DNA of 64,000 nt from Fistulifera solaris (Eukaryota; Bacillariophyta; Bacillariophyceae; Naviculales; Stauroneidaceae), in assembly GCA_030295235.1 (NCBI GenBank), contig AP026142.1, forward strand, positions 682,001 to 746,000, given 5' to 3'. Made by a program: the position numbers and the translations under genes. Below, in pieces: positions 50,628-60,498 of this stretch. Every line of letters begins with the position of its first letter. Position 1 is the first letter of the stretch. The notes beneath the pieces were generated by a model that worked only from the letters and a program-made list of their open reading frames with translations, was not told where the DNA came from and did no database searches.

Positions 50628-52331
50628 ATGTCATCCTTACATCGGCTTATTTCCACTTCGTTGACGCAATCGATCCAAACGAGCAAACGACGAAAACGAA
50701 TACTACCAAGTACTTATGTACTCTCTCCCTCTTCTTTCAAGTTTTCAACATTGACGACTGCCCCGCAGTCTCTTCCGGGCGAACGTCTTCGTGTCGCGGT
50801 CGTAGGGGGAGGATGTGCCGGTTTGTCGTCGGCTTTGCATTTAGCCCCGCTCGTCGAAAAAGGGCTCCTTGCTTCTCCCATTGACATTTACACACACGAT
50901 AATCATTTGACGGCGCATCAACGTGACATTGGTGTCGGAGTGTGGAGTACAGCGTTAGATCCGTTCCGTCTGGAACAGGATCGACCCAGTCATCAACTGG
51001 CTTACAAAAGCTTGATTCAAGCGGGCACTTGGGTCACCAACGTTGGATATCGTACACCGGATGGATCTTGGTTGATGAAGTCACATTTGCCTTCGAATCA
51101 CTTGGAAGCGGATCAAAGGAATATGCCGGCTTTGTTGTTTTTGCGTGAAAAGGATTTGTGGAATTCCTTATCGACCGCGGTGCACTGGGAGCAACAACGT
51201 GGAATGATACAAATTCATACACAGCAAAAAGTCACGCAATTGTGGGAACAATCCACTCGGCCGTTTAGTACTCATTTAATGATTGAAAAACAGGGAAACA
51301 AAGGTCTTTCGTTACCAACAGAACGCGAATATCATGTCATTATTGCTGCGGATGGAACACATTCATTATTGCGACAACAATACGGGGGCCATGATGTGGA
51401 GAGACGGGTGCGATTAACTGGGACGGGGGCTTTACCGATGCCTTTGGATATTCCTGCGGAAGGACAACATGCTTCTGCGGCGGATTGGAATGAAATGCAA
51501 CGACAGACGGGGATTGGATTGCAAGATAGGCACTATACCGTCTATCGGGGAAATTCGGTGCTAACGCGCAACGAGATGGGATTGGATGATACTAGTTTTC
51601 AAACGTGGGGAACGGGTAATAGTATGCGGTTTGCAACAGTTCCCATGGTATATCCAGTGGGAAATCGGAAAGAAGAACGACAAGTATGGTTCATTACCTG
51701 TAACGATCCCGAAATTGCACAAGAAACGAATCCGAGTAAGCGGCAAGACTTGCTTTTGGAGAAATTCCAAGGTTGGCACGATCCCATTCGCCGGATTGTG
51801 GAAGCAACTGGTCCCAACGAAATACTCGCCGACCGTGCGATAGCACATCGCTACGCTACTTCACCTGTTCTGAATTTCAATCATGTGGTGGAAAAGATGC
51901 GTGGTATTAGGCCTCCCAACTCGGGGAGTGGACCGTTTATTATCTTCGTTGGAGATGCTTTCATGACAATTGATCCGATTCTGGCTCAAGGATTCACGGT
52001 CGGTATGGAGGGGGCGTACATTATGAAAAAGGCCATTGAGAAAGCATGTGTCAAGTGTGAGAGAGACTCGTCATTAAACTATGATCCCTACTTGTTAGAA
52101 AAAGTATTGAGAGAACGCGATGAGTCTCGGATGAAAAGGCTCGTTTGCCTTTTAAGAGCAACAGAGTTGGTCCAATTTTTGGGACAACCAAGTGGGACAC
52201 TAGGGCAATTTCAAACCAAGATACTTCGCCCTGTCGTGCAAATGATTCCAAACTTGATTAAGTCTCCCATCTTTGATCGAGTGCTCAAATACTCCTTAGG
52301 AATCACACCGTTCCGCACGAAAGGGGAGTAA
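50628..52331 (+). CDS. FAD-dependent monooxygenase, organelle-targeted
   Basis: Flavoprotein hydroxylase of the aromatic-ring/UbiH-like class. The leader MSSLHRLISTSLTQSIQTSKRRKR is basic and Ser-rich, consistent with mitochondrial import. The dinucleotide fold begins RVAVVGGGCAGLSSALHLA (GGGCAG near residue 59). VIIAADGTHSLLR is the DG motif. FVGDAFMTIDPILAQGFTVGMEGAY is the GD motif near 441 that closes FAD binding. The C-terminal part is helical. Substrate not readable; kynurenine-, ubiquinone- or squalene-type assignments are all weaker than the family call. The frame opens at a TTG (50574); ATG 50628 is the start. Single exon. Confidence 0.82.
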   Translation: MSSLHRLISTSLTQSIQTSKRRKRILPSTYVLSPSSFKFSTLTTAPQSLPGERLRVAVVGGGCAGLSSALHLAPLVEKGLLASPIDIYTHDNHLTAHQRDIGVGVWSTALDPFRLEQDRPSHQLAYKSLIQAGTWVTNVGYRTPDGSWLMKSHLPSNHLEADQRNMPALLFLREKDLWNSLSTAVHWEQQRGMIQIHTQQKVTQLWEQSTRPFSTHLMIEKQGNKGLSLPTEREYHVIIAADGTHSLLRQQYGGHDVERRVRLTGTGALPMPLDIPAEGQHASAADWNEMQRQTGIGLQDRHYTVYRGNSVLTRNEMGLDDTSFQTWGTGNSMRFATVPMVYPVGNRKEERQVWFITCNDPEIAQETNPSKRQDLLLEKFQGWHDPIRRIVEATGPNEILADRAIAHRYATSPVLNFNHVVEKMRGIRPPNSGSGPFIIFVGDAFMTIDPILAQGFTVGMEGAYIMKKAIEKACVKCERDSSLNYDPYLLEKVLRERDESRMKRLVCLLRATELVQFLGQPSGTLGQFQTKILRPVVQMIPNLIKSPIFDRVLKYSLGITPFRTKGE

Positions 52332-52639
52332 AACTGAACAATCTTAAGTGAGTTACCGGTTACCTCGTACGTTAGATTAGAGATTTGAGCGATTGTTACT
52401 TGTTAAAGCTCGTAAAGTAACAGAAAATTTGGATTCGAACCTGAAGCTCAATAAGATGTGAAAGAGTCAGTCTTGTCAAGAAAACACGCAGCACGAATGG
52501 AAAAAGGTTGGTTAATCTTGTTTTTCCGGGCACATCGCAATAATTTTATTGAATGATGGCTCAAATGAAGCTCCAAGCAAAGTTAAACTGTGTTCAGTGT
52601 TAAGTGGCTGCATTGTAGATTTGTCTATCAAAAAGCAAT
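52332..52639. other. Intergenic spacer downstream of the tRNA
   Basis: Nothing seen except the T5 (minus strand) at 52630-52634 that would end tRNA transcription. Confidence 0.4.
52630..52634 (-). terminator. RNA polymerase III terminator
   Basis: T5 on the minus strand six bases past the tRNA 3' end. Confidence 0.75.
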
Positions 52640-52712
52640 TTCCGGTACGGGGACTCGAACCCCGGTTTGGAACGTGAGAGGCTCCTGTGATAACCACCTA
52701 CACTATACCGGA
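52640..52712 (-). tRNA. tRNA-Glu (anticodon CTC)
   Basis: 73 nt, no intron. The acceptor stem TCCGGTA pairs perfectly with TACCGGA, discriminator A. The anticodon stem GGAGC/GTTCC encloses loop CTCTCAC, so the anticodon is CTC. The T arm is CGGGG-TTCGAGT-CCCCG, giving a canonical B box GGTTCGAGTCC; the A box lies in TAGTGTAGGTGG. CCA is not encoded, as in eukaryotes. Confidence 0.95.
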
Positions 52713-52784
52713 TTTCATTTAACATCGAAATAGTTAAATTATTTCTTAATAGAAACGCATTGTCAAAGTTACCGACATTCACTT

Positions 52785-53183
52785 TCACTCATCATCAACA
52801 GGTTGTTCGTCCCAGTCGACTGCGTCACTAGCTAGAAACAACTGAGTCACATTGAGGCTATAAGAACCAGCACCATCTAAAACAATGCCTTGTAAAGCTG
52901 GAAGAATACGTCGTTGTATTTTGCATCGTTCATTGCTTGCTGCAAATGGGGGCAGCAACAACGGTCGTAACCATTCTTCGACATGTCGACATCGAAAGCT
53001 TTTGTTTTAATAATATATATCCTAAATGCTGCAAAATCTCCATCCACTGTAAGCGCCACTGGATCCCCATCTTCAATCTTTTCCGCGAGTGGAAAGTGAC
53101 ATAGCTGTATCGCCAAGTGCAAAGGTTATGCACTTATCGAACTGTCGCCCCTGGAAAAAATTTTGCGAAGCGTTACAGCTCAT
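52785..53183 (-). CDS. Small unknown protein split by two frame breaks
   Basis: Not recognised. No single frame covers it, but three segments join smoothly. ATG 53183 gives MSCNASQNFFQGRQFDKCITF then LGDTAMSLSTRGK. One A fewer in the run at 53079-53082 leads to IEDGDPVALTVDGDFAAFRIY. One A more at 53005-53008 leads to RHVEEWLRPLLLPPFAASNE, ILPALQGIVLDGAGSYSLNV and an acidic end DWDEQPVDDE, TGA at 52785. The result is about 130 aa, apparently beta-rich then helical, with no signal peptide. That two corrections give uninterrupted coding-like sequence supports a real gene, but it is inference. Confidence 0.45.
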
Positions 53184-53500
53184 TTATATTCATAGAGCTA
53201 GTAATCAAGTTGACTGTTGTCGTTTTCGACCCGTGATGATTGTTGGATGTCGTTTTCGTCTGGTCACAAAACGCTTTATGAACATGATAGTACAAGTACA
53301 AGTCCTCCCGAGACTCATCTGACTCGATGAAACGTGAGACGTACGGCTGACGTTCTTACGGCGCGCACTGCGTAGGTCTACTATTATACGTAGTATCTAT
53401 TATCGACCATCAATTTTTTCGTTTGAAAATCGTTCCGTGATACCTTTGCTTCTTTGCTTAATTGATTGCAACTTCTTTCGATTCAATTCTCCTTCCCAAC
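53184..53500. other. Divergent spacer
   Basis: Promoter side of the small unknown gene (minus) and EMG1 (plus). Nothing else recognised. Confidence 0.35.
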
Positions 53501-54325
53501 ATGTCAGACTCGGAAGAATCATCCGCTAGCGTTTCTTCAGCCTCGTCGGACGAAAAGAGGCCCGTGGCCGACGAAAAGGGAGGATCGTCCAGTAACAAAA
53601 AGAGAAAAATAGTCTCGGAAACTCCTCTCGAGGTGGTCGCCTTGCCGAGCAATGGACCTCTTCGGAAAGACAAGCCAATCATTATATTACTCGATCAAGC
53701 TACCATTGAGTCTATGAAAAACAAGCGAAATATCTACGAGTTGCTCAACTGTGATGATCACCGCGACTATTGCAAGAAGAAACTTCGCAAGGACCCGAAT
53801 GAATTTCGACCGGATATTTTGCATCAAGAGATGCTGGCGTTGTTGGATTCGCCTCTCAACAAGGCAGGACTAGTAAAGTTGTATATACAGACGAAGAAGC
53901 ATGTTCTCATTGAAGTAAATCCATCTCTGCGTATGCCACGAACGTACAAACGTTTCGCAGGTTTAATGGTCCAATTGCTGCACAAAATGAAAATCAAATC
54001 ATCCACCGAATCGACCACTTTGTTGAAAGTTATCAAGAATCCTTTCTCGCAGCATTTACCAGCTGGAACACGGTGTTATGGTTTCTCGTCACAAGGTGAT
54101 TTGTGCAGTCCCATTGCCTTGGCCAAGAACTTACTGCCACCTTCACCCGACGACGGAGCAGCTCCCACATGCTTTATTGTAGGTGCTATGTCTACAGGTC
54201 ACGTAACGTTGGAAGATCATCCGTACATGGAAAAGATGTTAAGCATCTCCGAGTATCCTTTGTCAGGGGCCGCCGCCTTGTCACGAATCATGGGGGGAGT
54301 GGAACATTACTGGGGTATTGTTTAG
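53501..54325 (+). CDS. EMG1: rRNA pseudouridine N1-methyltransferase EMG1/NEP1
   Basis: SPOUT-class methyltransferase that modifies the hypermodified pseudouridine of 18S rRNA and is needed for 40S assembly in the nucleolus. A Ser/Glu-rich, lysine-containing N-terminal tail (about 60 aa) is followed by the full domain: IIILLDQATIESMK, LLNCDDHRDY, FRPDILHQEMLALLDSPLNKAG, VLIEVNPSLRMPRTYKRFAGLM, and the cofactor-side LLKVIKNPFSQHLP, then FIVGAMSTGHV and SISEYPLSGAAALSRI, which form the trefoil knot. Start ATG 53501 (AACATGTCAG), rather than the TTG at 53462. Single exon, 274 aa, normal length. Confidence 0.94.
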   Translation: MSDSEESSASVSSASSDEKRPVADEKGGSSSNKKRKIVSETPLEVVALPSNGPLRKDKPIIILLDQATIESMKNKRNIYELLNCDDHRDYCKKKLRKDPNEFRPDILHQEMLALLDSPLNKAGLVKLYIQTKKHVLIEVNPSLRMPRTYKRFAGLMVQLLHKMKIKSSTESTTLLKVIKNPFSQHLPAGTRCYGFSSQGDLCSPIALAKNLLPPSPDDGAAPTCFIVGAMSTGHVTLEDHPYMEKMLSISEYPLSGAAALSRIMGGVEHYWGIV

Positions 54326-54912
54326 TAATATTAAAGTAGGCTGTATGGAAAACAAAGGAAAGTTAAAGCGTTCTTACTATTAGCGTTGTTTATTAGCCAA
54401 CTGTTTGACGAGAGCAAGACAACCACTATTTTCAGTGACGTCCATGACGGCTCACTCGTGATTTACTTTGCGATATGACAGAGCGGTATTGGTATTGTAA
54501 TGGCCATCAGGGCGAAATTCGGAAGCTTGCACGTTTAGTAAAGGGTCAGGACGTCGCCAATCGGCATTTAAGGTACTCTAACTATCAATGGTGTCGCACC
54601 TTTTTCCAAGTACTTTTTTAGAATGACTTTCAATAACAGTCTCACCCTGGTCTCGACCGCACCACTTCCTCTATGTAATTATCCTCAACAGCTATTTCAA
54701 ACGCGCGCATTTCCTCAAAACATTGACGCGAACAAGACGCAGTTGGGCGATCGGCCTCATCGCTTGTTTATTTTCATCACTATTGCACTGCAACAACAGA
54801 AACCAGAACCTGTTCGAACATCTCAATTTGCAATCGATACATTCAAAAACCAGAAGGAAACACATACTTTGTAAAATAATCGTCGAAGGCTTCCGTCGGT
54901 TGTTACAAAAGA
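54326..54912. other. Intergenic spacer
   Basis: Between two plus-strand genes. An 83-codon frame (54623 on) has no recognisable features. Nothing else seen. Confidence 0.4.
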
Positions 54913-57540
54913 ATGAGCGACGCTCGGCCCGATCCCAACACCAAGTCGGCGTTTCTAAGCCCCACACGGCTGGCCGCCCGACGCCTTTCGCAGCATCAGT
55001 ATCGTGGACCTCGAGCTTTAAGTCCCACCGGATCAGATGTTTCTGCTTATAGTTCACGCAGTCGTCGCTCGCAAAGCATGATTCGATCACCGGAAGACGC
55101 TGAAGTCTTTGAGAACATCAGCTCGGCAACAGGAGTTCGGATATCGGCTTCGCAAAATAGCAAGCGAAGGAATCATCAACAACAGCAACAGCATCGAATG
55201 CGGAATTTTACATCGCCTCCTGTCACTAACTCACATAATCTCGGCAGCGCGAGTTTTGCAGCCCGTGAATTAGAAACATATTCGAGCATGAGCATGGATG
55301 TGAATGATGACAACGATCCTCCAAAGAACGATTTCTTCTACTCGGACCACAGTGGGGCACATGGAGAGCAAAAGGACTTTTTTCGGAAAGATCCTATGAT
55401 TTTAGAACCATCGACAAGCCTAGATTTTGTACACAATGATAATTCGTTTCAGGTTTTAGCCAATGTTTTGGTGGATTTCTTTGACGCGCGAGTGAGACGA
55501 GGTCAACTGACTCTGGAAGCCAACGACGCAGAACTCATTGAGCGATTACTTCCCGCTTCCGCACGTCGACATTTCATTGAAGCTGTACAATACCGATTGG
55601 AGCGAACGCCCGCATGTCCGAAATCACAGCTCGATTTTCTGACACTACAATGTCAGGAATTGGGATTGGATCGCGATGGGCCCGAGAATCCGATCATTGC
55701 CACGGCCATGCTGGATGAAAATGAGACATATGTGACCTTGCCTGTTCTTTGCACCAAAAGTAAAGAGGAAATCAAAGCATCGAATTCGGACGAAAGTGAT
55801 AGCTCCGAGCAGGATTGGGTCGATCTTACGAAAGCAGACTTAGAGCAACCAACGCCGGTCGTTATCGCCAAAAATAGTCAGATCATGAAAGCAGGAATGG
55901 CTACGTATGAAACCAATCGTGTAAAAGTTGCCAAAGAAAAGATTGTCACATGCACTACGACAGCAGTCAACGCACAACAACAAGCTCCAGAACCCACTCC
56001 AAGGCAAAAACCGTCCTTTGATTTTCCGGATCCTGAGTCAACTGACAATATAGTACAACGAACGCTTTTGATGGAATTGCATGAAGCACGCCAAATGATG
56101 CAGGCATCGACATCTTTGGAAACGGTAGAGTTTTGGGAGAGCCATATAGAAGATCTGAAAGCTAAGTATCGAGCGCTGCTTGGAAAACCGAAGCTATCGT
56201 CAGCCCCTATTATGCCACCGTCGCCAACAACTACTATTGATACACACGAATATCATTCTACCCAGCCATCCATGTCCTTGGAATCGGGGCAACAACAATA
56301 CCATCTTTCACAGTCACAAGCGTCTCAGGATCAGGGTTCAGAATTTAGGCAGCCAACACACGTTCAACCACCGATGCAAGCTAAAAAATCAATCTTTTTT
56401 CCGCAGCAATCACCAACGTCGCATCCGCATCTTGAACAAAAAACAGCGGTTTCGATTGGTCCGCCGCAGTGTACTCAACAACCTATGTCAGAGGCATTTG
56501 AACCGCCTACTTTTCAAGCGTCGAATGACCCTACACCGACGGCAAATCACGTGTTGACACCAGTTTCGGTTCTGCCGGGGACTCCCAATCCACCTGCTAC
56601 ACCTTCTGAAGATACCGAGTCGATTGCCCCGCAAACAGCGAACGTGTTGGCCATTCCATTTATAGCCTCAGCTTCATGTCCTCCACCAATAGCGGACACT
56701 CAACCCGACTACAAGGATCCAGCGATGATCGCCCCCGCTACAAAAATTCTGCAACCGGCAAGCTCTGAATTACCGGAGCCAGATTACAATGTTCCGATGG
56801 TGGACGTTGTGGCACCGGCTGATCTGCCAGGCGGTTATAACTTTGAAGCGGAATTTGAAGGACAACGCTTTCTGGCCACAGTGCCCGCCGGTGGCGTGAA
56901 AGAAGGCGAAACGTTCACGTGCTATATGCGTCAACTCGACTCGATGACAATCGATACCCCCATTGGCTATTGGAGAGACGGTATATGCGGTCTTTGCTCT
57001 CACGGTTGCTGTCATCCGGTTGTCTGGAACTCAATTCTTTGTCCTCTTGTGGCGCTGGCGCAAGTGCAGTATAGGGCGAATCTCGATTTTCTGGGTCGTC
57101 CCAATTTATTCTATGGCGCGGCACCGAACCGAGCCATGATGGTTACAATTATCCTGTTCTGGATCGTGATAAACGCGATGCTACTTTTGGGATACAATAT
57201 AAAATGGAGTCAGAACATGGATTTGACCATTGCGGATTGGACTTCTTTGGCCGTGATCAACGGTGCCTATATGTGTTTTATTGTTTTTGTCACTCAGTCG
57301 ACAAGAAGCAGCCTGCGCGACAAGTATCTGATTCGTGAACAGGCTTGCAGTGACCTGGAAGACCTTTGTTGCGCCACTTGTTGCTTACCATGTTCGATTT
57401 CTCAAATGTCAAGACATACTGGAAATTATAATGAATACGAAGCAGTATGTTGTTCCAGAACCGGTCTTCCGGATGGAATAGGGGAACATGAACGGGCACC
57501 ACTTCGGCCATCGCATGGGCCTTCGTCCTATGTTGTTTGA
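54913..57540 (+). CDS. Large PLAC8-domain membrane protein
   Basis: 875 aa. The first 600 residues are low-complexity, rich in Ser, Gln, Pro and Thr, with some predicted helical segments (TLLMELHEARQMMQAS, KAKYRALLGKP). Next is a small domain DLPGGYNFEAEFEGQRFLATVPAGGVKEGETF, frequent in diatom proteins. Then comes the Cys-rich PLAC8 region: GLCSHGCCHPVVWNSILCPLV, a hydrophobic hairpin (MMVTIILFWIVINAMLLLG and LAVINGAYMCFIVFV), and DLCCATCCLPCSISQMSRH. PLAC8 proteins sit at membranes and relate to cell size, metal or cadmium resistance; which applies here is open. Start ATG 54913. Confidence 0.75.
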   Translation: MSDARPDPNTKSAFLSPTRLAARRLSQHQYRGPRALSPTGSDVSAYSSRSRRSQSMIRSPEDAEVFENISSATGVRISASQNSKRRNHQQQQQHRMRNFTSPPVTNSHNLGSASFAARELETYSSMSMDVNDDNDPPKNDFFYSDHSGAHGEQKDFFRKDPMILEPSTSLDFVHNDNSFQVLANVLVDFFDARVRRGQLTLEANDAELIERLLPASARRHFIEAVQYRLERTPACPKSQLDFLTLQCQELGLDRDGPENPIIATAMLDENETYVTLPVLCTKSKEEIKASNSDESDSSEQDWVDLTKADLEQPTPVVIAKNSQIMKAGMATYETNRVKVAKEKIVTCTTTAVNAQQQAPEPTPRQKPSFDFPDPESTDNIVQRTLLMELHEARQMMQASTSLETVEFWESHIEDLKAKYRALLGKPKLSSAPIMPPSPTTTIDTHEYHSTQPSMSLESGQQQYHLSQSQASQDQGSEFRQPTHVQPPMQAKKSIFFPQQSPTSHPHLEQKTAVSIGPPQCTQQPMSEAFEPPTFQASNDPTPTANHVLTPVSVLPGTPNPPATPSEDTESIAPQTANVLAIPFIASASCPPPIADTQPDYKDPAMIAPATKILQPASSELPEPDYNVPMVDVVAPADLPGGYNFEAEFEGQRFLATVPAGGVKEGETFTCYMRQLDSMTIDTPIGYWRDGICGLCSHGCCHPVVWNSILCPLVALAQVQYRANLDFLGRPNLFYGAAPNRAMMVTIILFWIVINAMLLLGYNIKWSQNMDLTIADWTSLAVINGAYMCFIVFVTQSTRSSLRDKYLIREQACSDLEDLCCATCCLPCSISQMSRHTGNYNEYEAVCCSRTGLPDGIGEHERAPLRPSHGPSSYVV

Positions 57541-57843
57541 ACATCATGTAGGTTCAACTTGGATCGGGCGAAATCCATTGGAGGCTTTTCGGTGACAGGA
57601 GACCAAATTATAGAGCGTTTATTTGCAACGCTCTTTCATGAATAACTATTTGTGATACATAATACTAGTGTTTAGTAATTGTTATTTTTTGGAAATTTGT
57701 TGCCTTCTAATAATAAATATAGTTGTCATGAACAACAGACAGTCTGTTGATAATTTCGATTCTCGCATTTGATTGTGTACTCAGAAAGTATGATGATTAA
57801 ACCTCTTTAATCATTATCCCCCATACCGTATTCCTGTGTCTTA
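57541..57843. other. Convergent spacer
   Basis: 3' ends of the PLAC8 gene (plus) and the next gene (minus). An AATAAATA word at 57711 could serve polyadenylation. No gene. Confidence 0.4.
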
Positions 57844-58410
57844 CTATCTCAACTGCGGTGGCTCATACGGCAGACCTCTATCTTTGTCATCGTCTTCCAC
57901 ACCATCGAGCTGTAACGATTGTACTTGTTGAATGGTTTGCGTTATGGTCCAATCCAGATTGACCACTTTCTTAGATCGAAAAAAAGAATCATAGTCGGCG
58001 AAAAAGCGACGTCCTTTCTTCTTGGTTTGTTTCTCGAACGAAAGGGGTCGAGTGATATGTCGGGGTGCCGTCGGTGGACTCTTTTTGGCTGTCATATCTA
58101 ACTCGTTATCGAGCATACGTTTCAATTCGACATGAAACAACTGGTGCGTCTTTTGTACAAGTGATTGTGTGGAAGGGGACAGGTGTTCCGAACGAGTGAT
58201 CCGACTGGAAAGCGCTTCCCAGAACGAAAGACGGCTCTCGGCCGATACTAACGTACAGCAAATCGCCTCTTGAAAGGAAAGATTGAGTGCTTCGTAGCGC
58301 GCCAGCAAATTCAAAGCTACGCTATTGAAGAATTCGTCGTCATCGTACGTTCCCGTCGTACGGAGGGGGAGGGGGTCGGGAATATCCCACGCTGACGGAA
58401 TGATCGGCAT
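57844..58410 (-). CDS. Unknown 188-aa protein
   Basis: Not recognised. No signal peptide or membrane segment. Mostly helical composition: DDEFFNSVALNLLARYEALN, FQEAICCTLVSAESRLSFWEAL, SLVQKTHQLFHVELKRML. A basic stretch RPLSFEKQTKKKGRRFFADY follows, and the end is VEDDDKDRGLPYEPPQLR. Codon use and length support a real gene; ATG 58410 (MPIIPSAWDIP). Nothing around it suggests a role. Confidence 0.5.
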   Translation of the reverse strand: MPIIPSAWDIPDPLPLRTTGTYDDDEFFNSVALNLLARYEALNLSFQEAICCTLVSAESRLSFWEALSSRITRSEHLSPSTQSLVQKTHQLFHVELKRMLDNELDMTAKKSPPTAPRHITRPLSFEKQTKKKGRRFFADYDSFFRSKKVVNLDWTITQTIQQVQSLQLDGVEDDDKDRGLPYEPPQLR

Positions 58411-58995
58411 TCGGATAATGATGCTGCAAGTGATTATCGAATACCCTCATACTGATGCTACTAGAAGGAATTATTGCAGCTGTTGATTACCTTTTCATGA
58501 CACTCGTGCAAGAGGATAAGAAATAGTTGTGGCTATGGTAAGGAGAGGAGTTTTCCCCTTGTTGCTTGCTTTGTTGTTATTGTCGTCTCTGGAGGGTGTT
58601 TTATTTATTTTTTTTTTGAGCGAACTTGTTTTGTGAGCGAGCGTCGCCCTTCGTCGCCAATGGAACTTTTCTTCGCCGAGACTAGACTTGACTGTACAGA
58701 TATGACGTTTTCGACAGCGCGAAATAGACCCTACCCCCTACCCACACATAATTCCATACAGCCGAAAATAGCTTTGATGATTTCCAAAAAAATAATGCAC
58801 CGACGTTTAAGATGTTTTAAGGTTAGCGTTATTCTTAATTCTGTATACTATCTAAAAGTAGTCTTGACTTCATTCCCACTAGTTCTTGACTGGTCGCTTT
58901 GACGCTTGGATCGAGACTGCGGACTGCGGACTGCGGATATCGGATGCGAAAACTGACAAAAAAGAATGAACACTTCACAATGAATTGAATTAATA
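58411..58995. other. Divergent spacer
   Basis: Includes a T10 run near 58608 and a GACTGCGGA tandem at about 58915-58938. No gene. Confidence 0.4.
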
Positions 58996-60383
58996 ATGCG
59001 AAGCATCAACAATGTTGGCTGGGGAATACTTATTTTTGCTATTCGAAAAGCTACAATCGGTCTTTGCTGCTGGAGAATACAGGCAAAGTCATCGTCGTCA
59101 TTTAAAGAAAGCAGACAAGACGTTATGAAAGCTTCGAATGCAGCAACACTGGGCGGAGGAGAAATTAATGAAAAATTACGAACGTTTCATACAGCAACCA
59201 ACGACTCTGATGAAAAAGGGCTTCTCTAGTCGATCACTTGGATGGTTTTCAACCGCAGATCTGTAAAGCACATTTATGGCATGCACTGGAGGGCTTTGAG
59301 CGTTATCCGAACTATTTCCATCGATGGAAAAGTAGAATAGATTCTCGCGAGCAAACTGAAGATCATAGTTTGAGCTGCTACAGCGAGTCCGATCACAGCG
59401 AAAAGGAAATGCATGATTTGCTGAAACTCGAACAAGCCCTACGTGACACAGCGGATTCCGTGCGTCGAGAAAGAGAACGGATTACTCAACAAAGAACGAC
59501 CTGGATGCAGAAAATACCACAATTTTTGCAAGAGTATCCTCAATTTCGTAAGTTTTGGGACGTGGCTTTGTATGATGAAGATTGGGGGAAATGGTGCCAT
59601 GGTATCTTGCATCCGAAACTACAGGAACTTGTCTTCACTACCAATACTACGACGGGCGCCACTCAATTGAAAGCATGCCCAGAAGCCACGGTCGCGCAAA
59701 TCCTCTCCGGTGCTGTTCGCGTGGAGTGGAATATATCGCTTCTCACAAAACTACTGGATGAGGAATGTTCAGATGTTTTCTCCATACCCATTCTTTCTGG
59801 TGCCTTTTGTCGCGAGTTGATTCAATTGATTCGTTCCCTTCGACAATTCTTCGCGCAAGACACTACGATCGAACCGCCTCGATTCTTTTCATTGTCTCAT
59901 TTGGGAATCACGTGGTTGGACGATTTTCTCTTTCGTGTAATTCTGTATCCCATCAGTATTCATTTGTTTGACAATATACATCTCGATTGGTATCATAGCT
60001 TTGTCGCCGGATACGCAGCTCAACCCAATTGTGTCACTCCTCGTCAGTTCTTGGTACCCCACACAGATGACTCCGAAGTGACTTTGAACGTGTGTTTGGG
60101 CGACGAAGACTTTGAAGGGGGTCTCTTGGAATTCGGTCCGATGCGTGGTCAGCTAACGAAAACAAAAATACAGACAGACAAGGTACAGCCGAGAATTGGT
60201 TACGGATTGCTGCACGTAGGTCGGTTAATGCATCAAGTTACACCGATAACTGCAGGGGATCGATTTGCTTATATTGTATGGACTCGTTCTTGGACGGATA
60301 CGCGTGCGAAGCAGTGCCCTTGCTGTTGGCTCAATCATCGCAAGGATGCCGGTACATGTATTTGCGGACCGCAATGGAATTGA
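58996..60383 (+). CDS. 2-oxoglutarate/Fe(II)-dependent dioxygenase
   Basis: Oxygenase of the prolyl-hydroxylase-like 2OG-Fe(II) superfamily; substrate unknown. The N-terminal 250 residues are helical, with a coiled-coil-like stretch LEQALRDTADSVRRERERI. The catalytic double-stranded beta-helix shows FLVPHTDDSEVTLNVCLG (H-x-D iron ligands near residue 355), FEGGLLEFG and HVGRLMHQVTPITAGDRFAYIVW (distal His near 412, and an Arg two turns on for 2OG). A short Cys-rich tail CPCCWLNHRKDAGTCICG may bind zinc. Start ATG 58996 (MRSINNVGW). One G is missing in the G3 run at 59218-59220, joining DEKGASLVDHLDGFQ. Tail-to-tail with the zinc-finger gene. Confidence 0.82.
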
Positions 60384-60498
60384 TTTCATTGCGCATAATA
60401 CTACAGCTCTACCAACTTCAAAATGATATATTATTTATTATTCGCACTACTGCGCTATTGACTACCAGAATTTTCCGCTATTTGCACACAAAGTAGTC

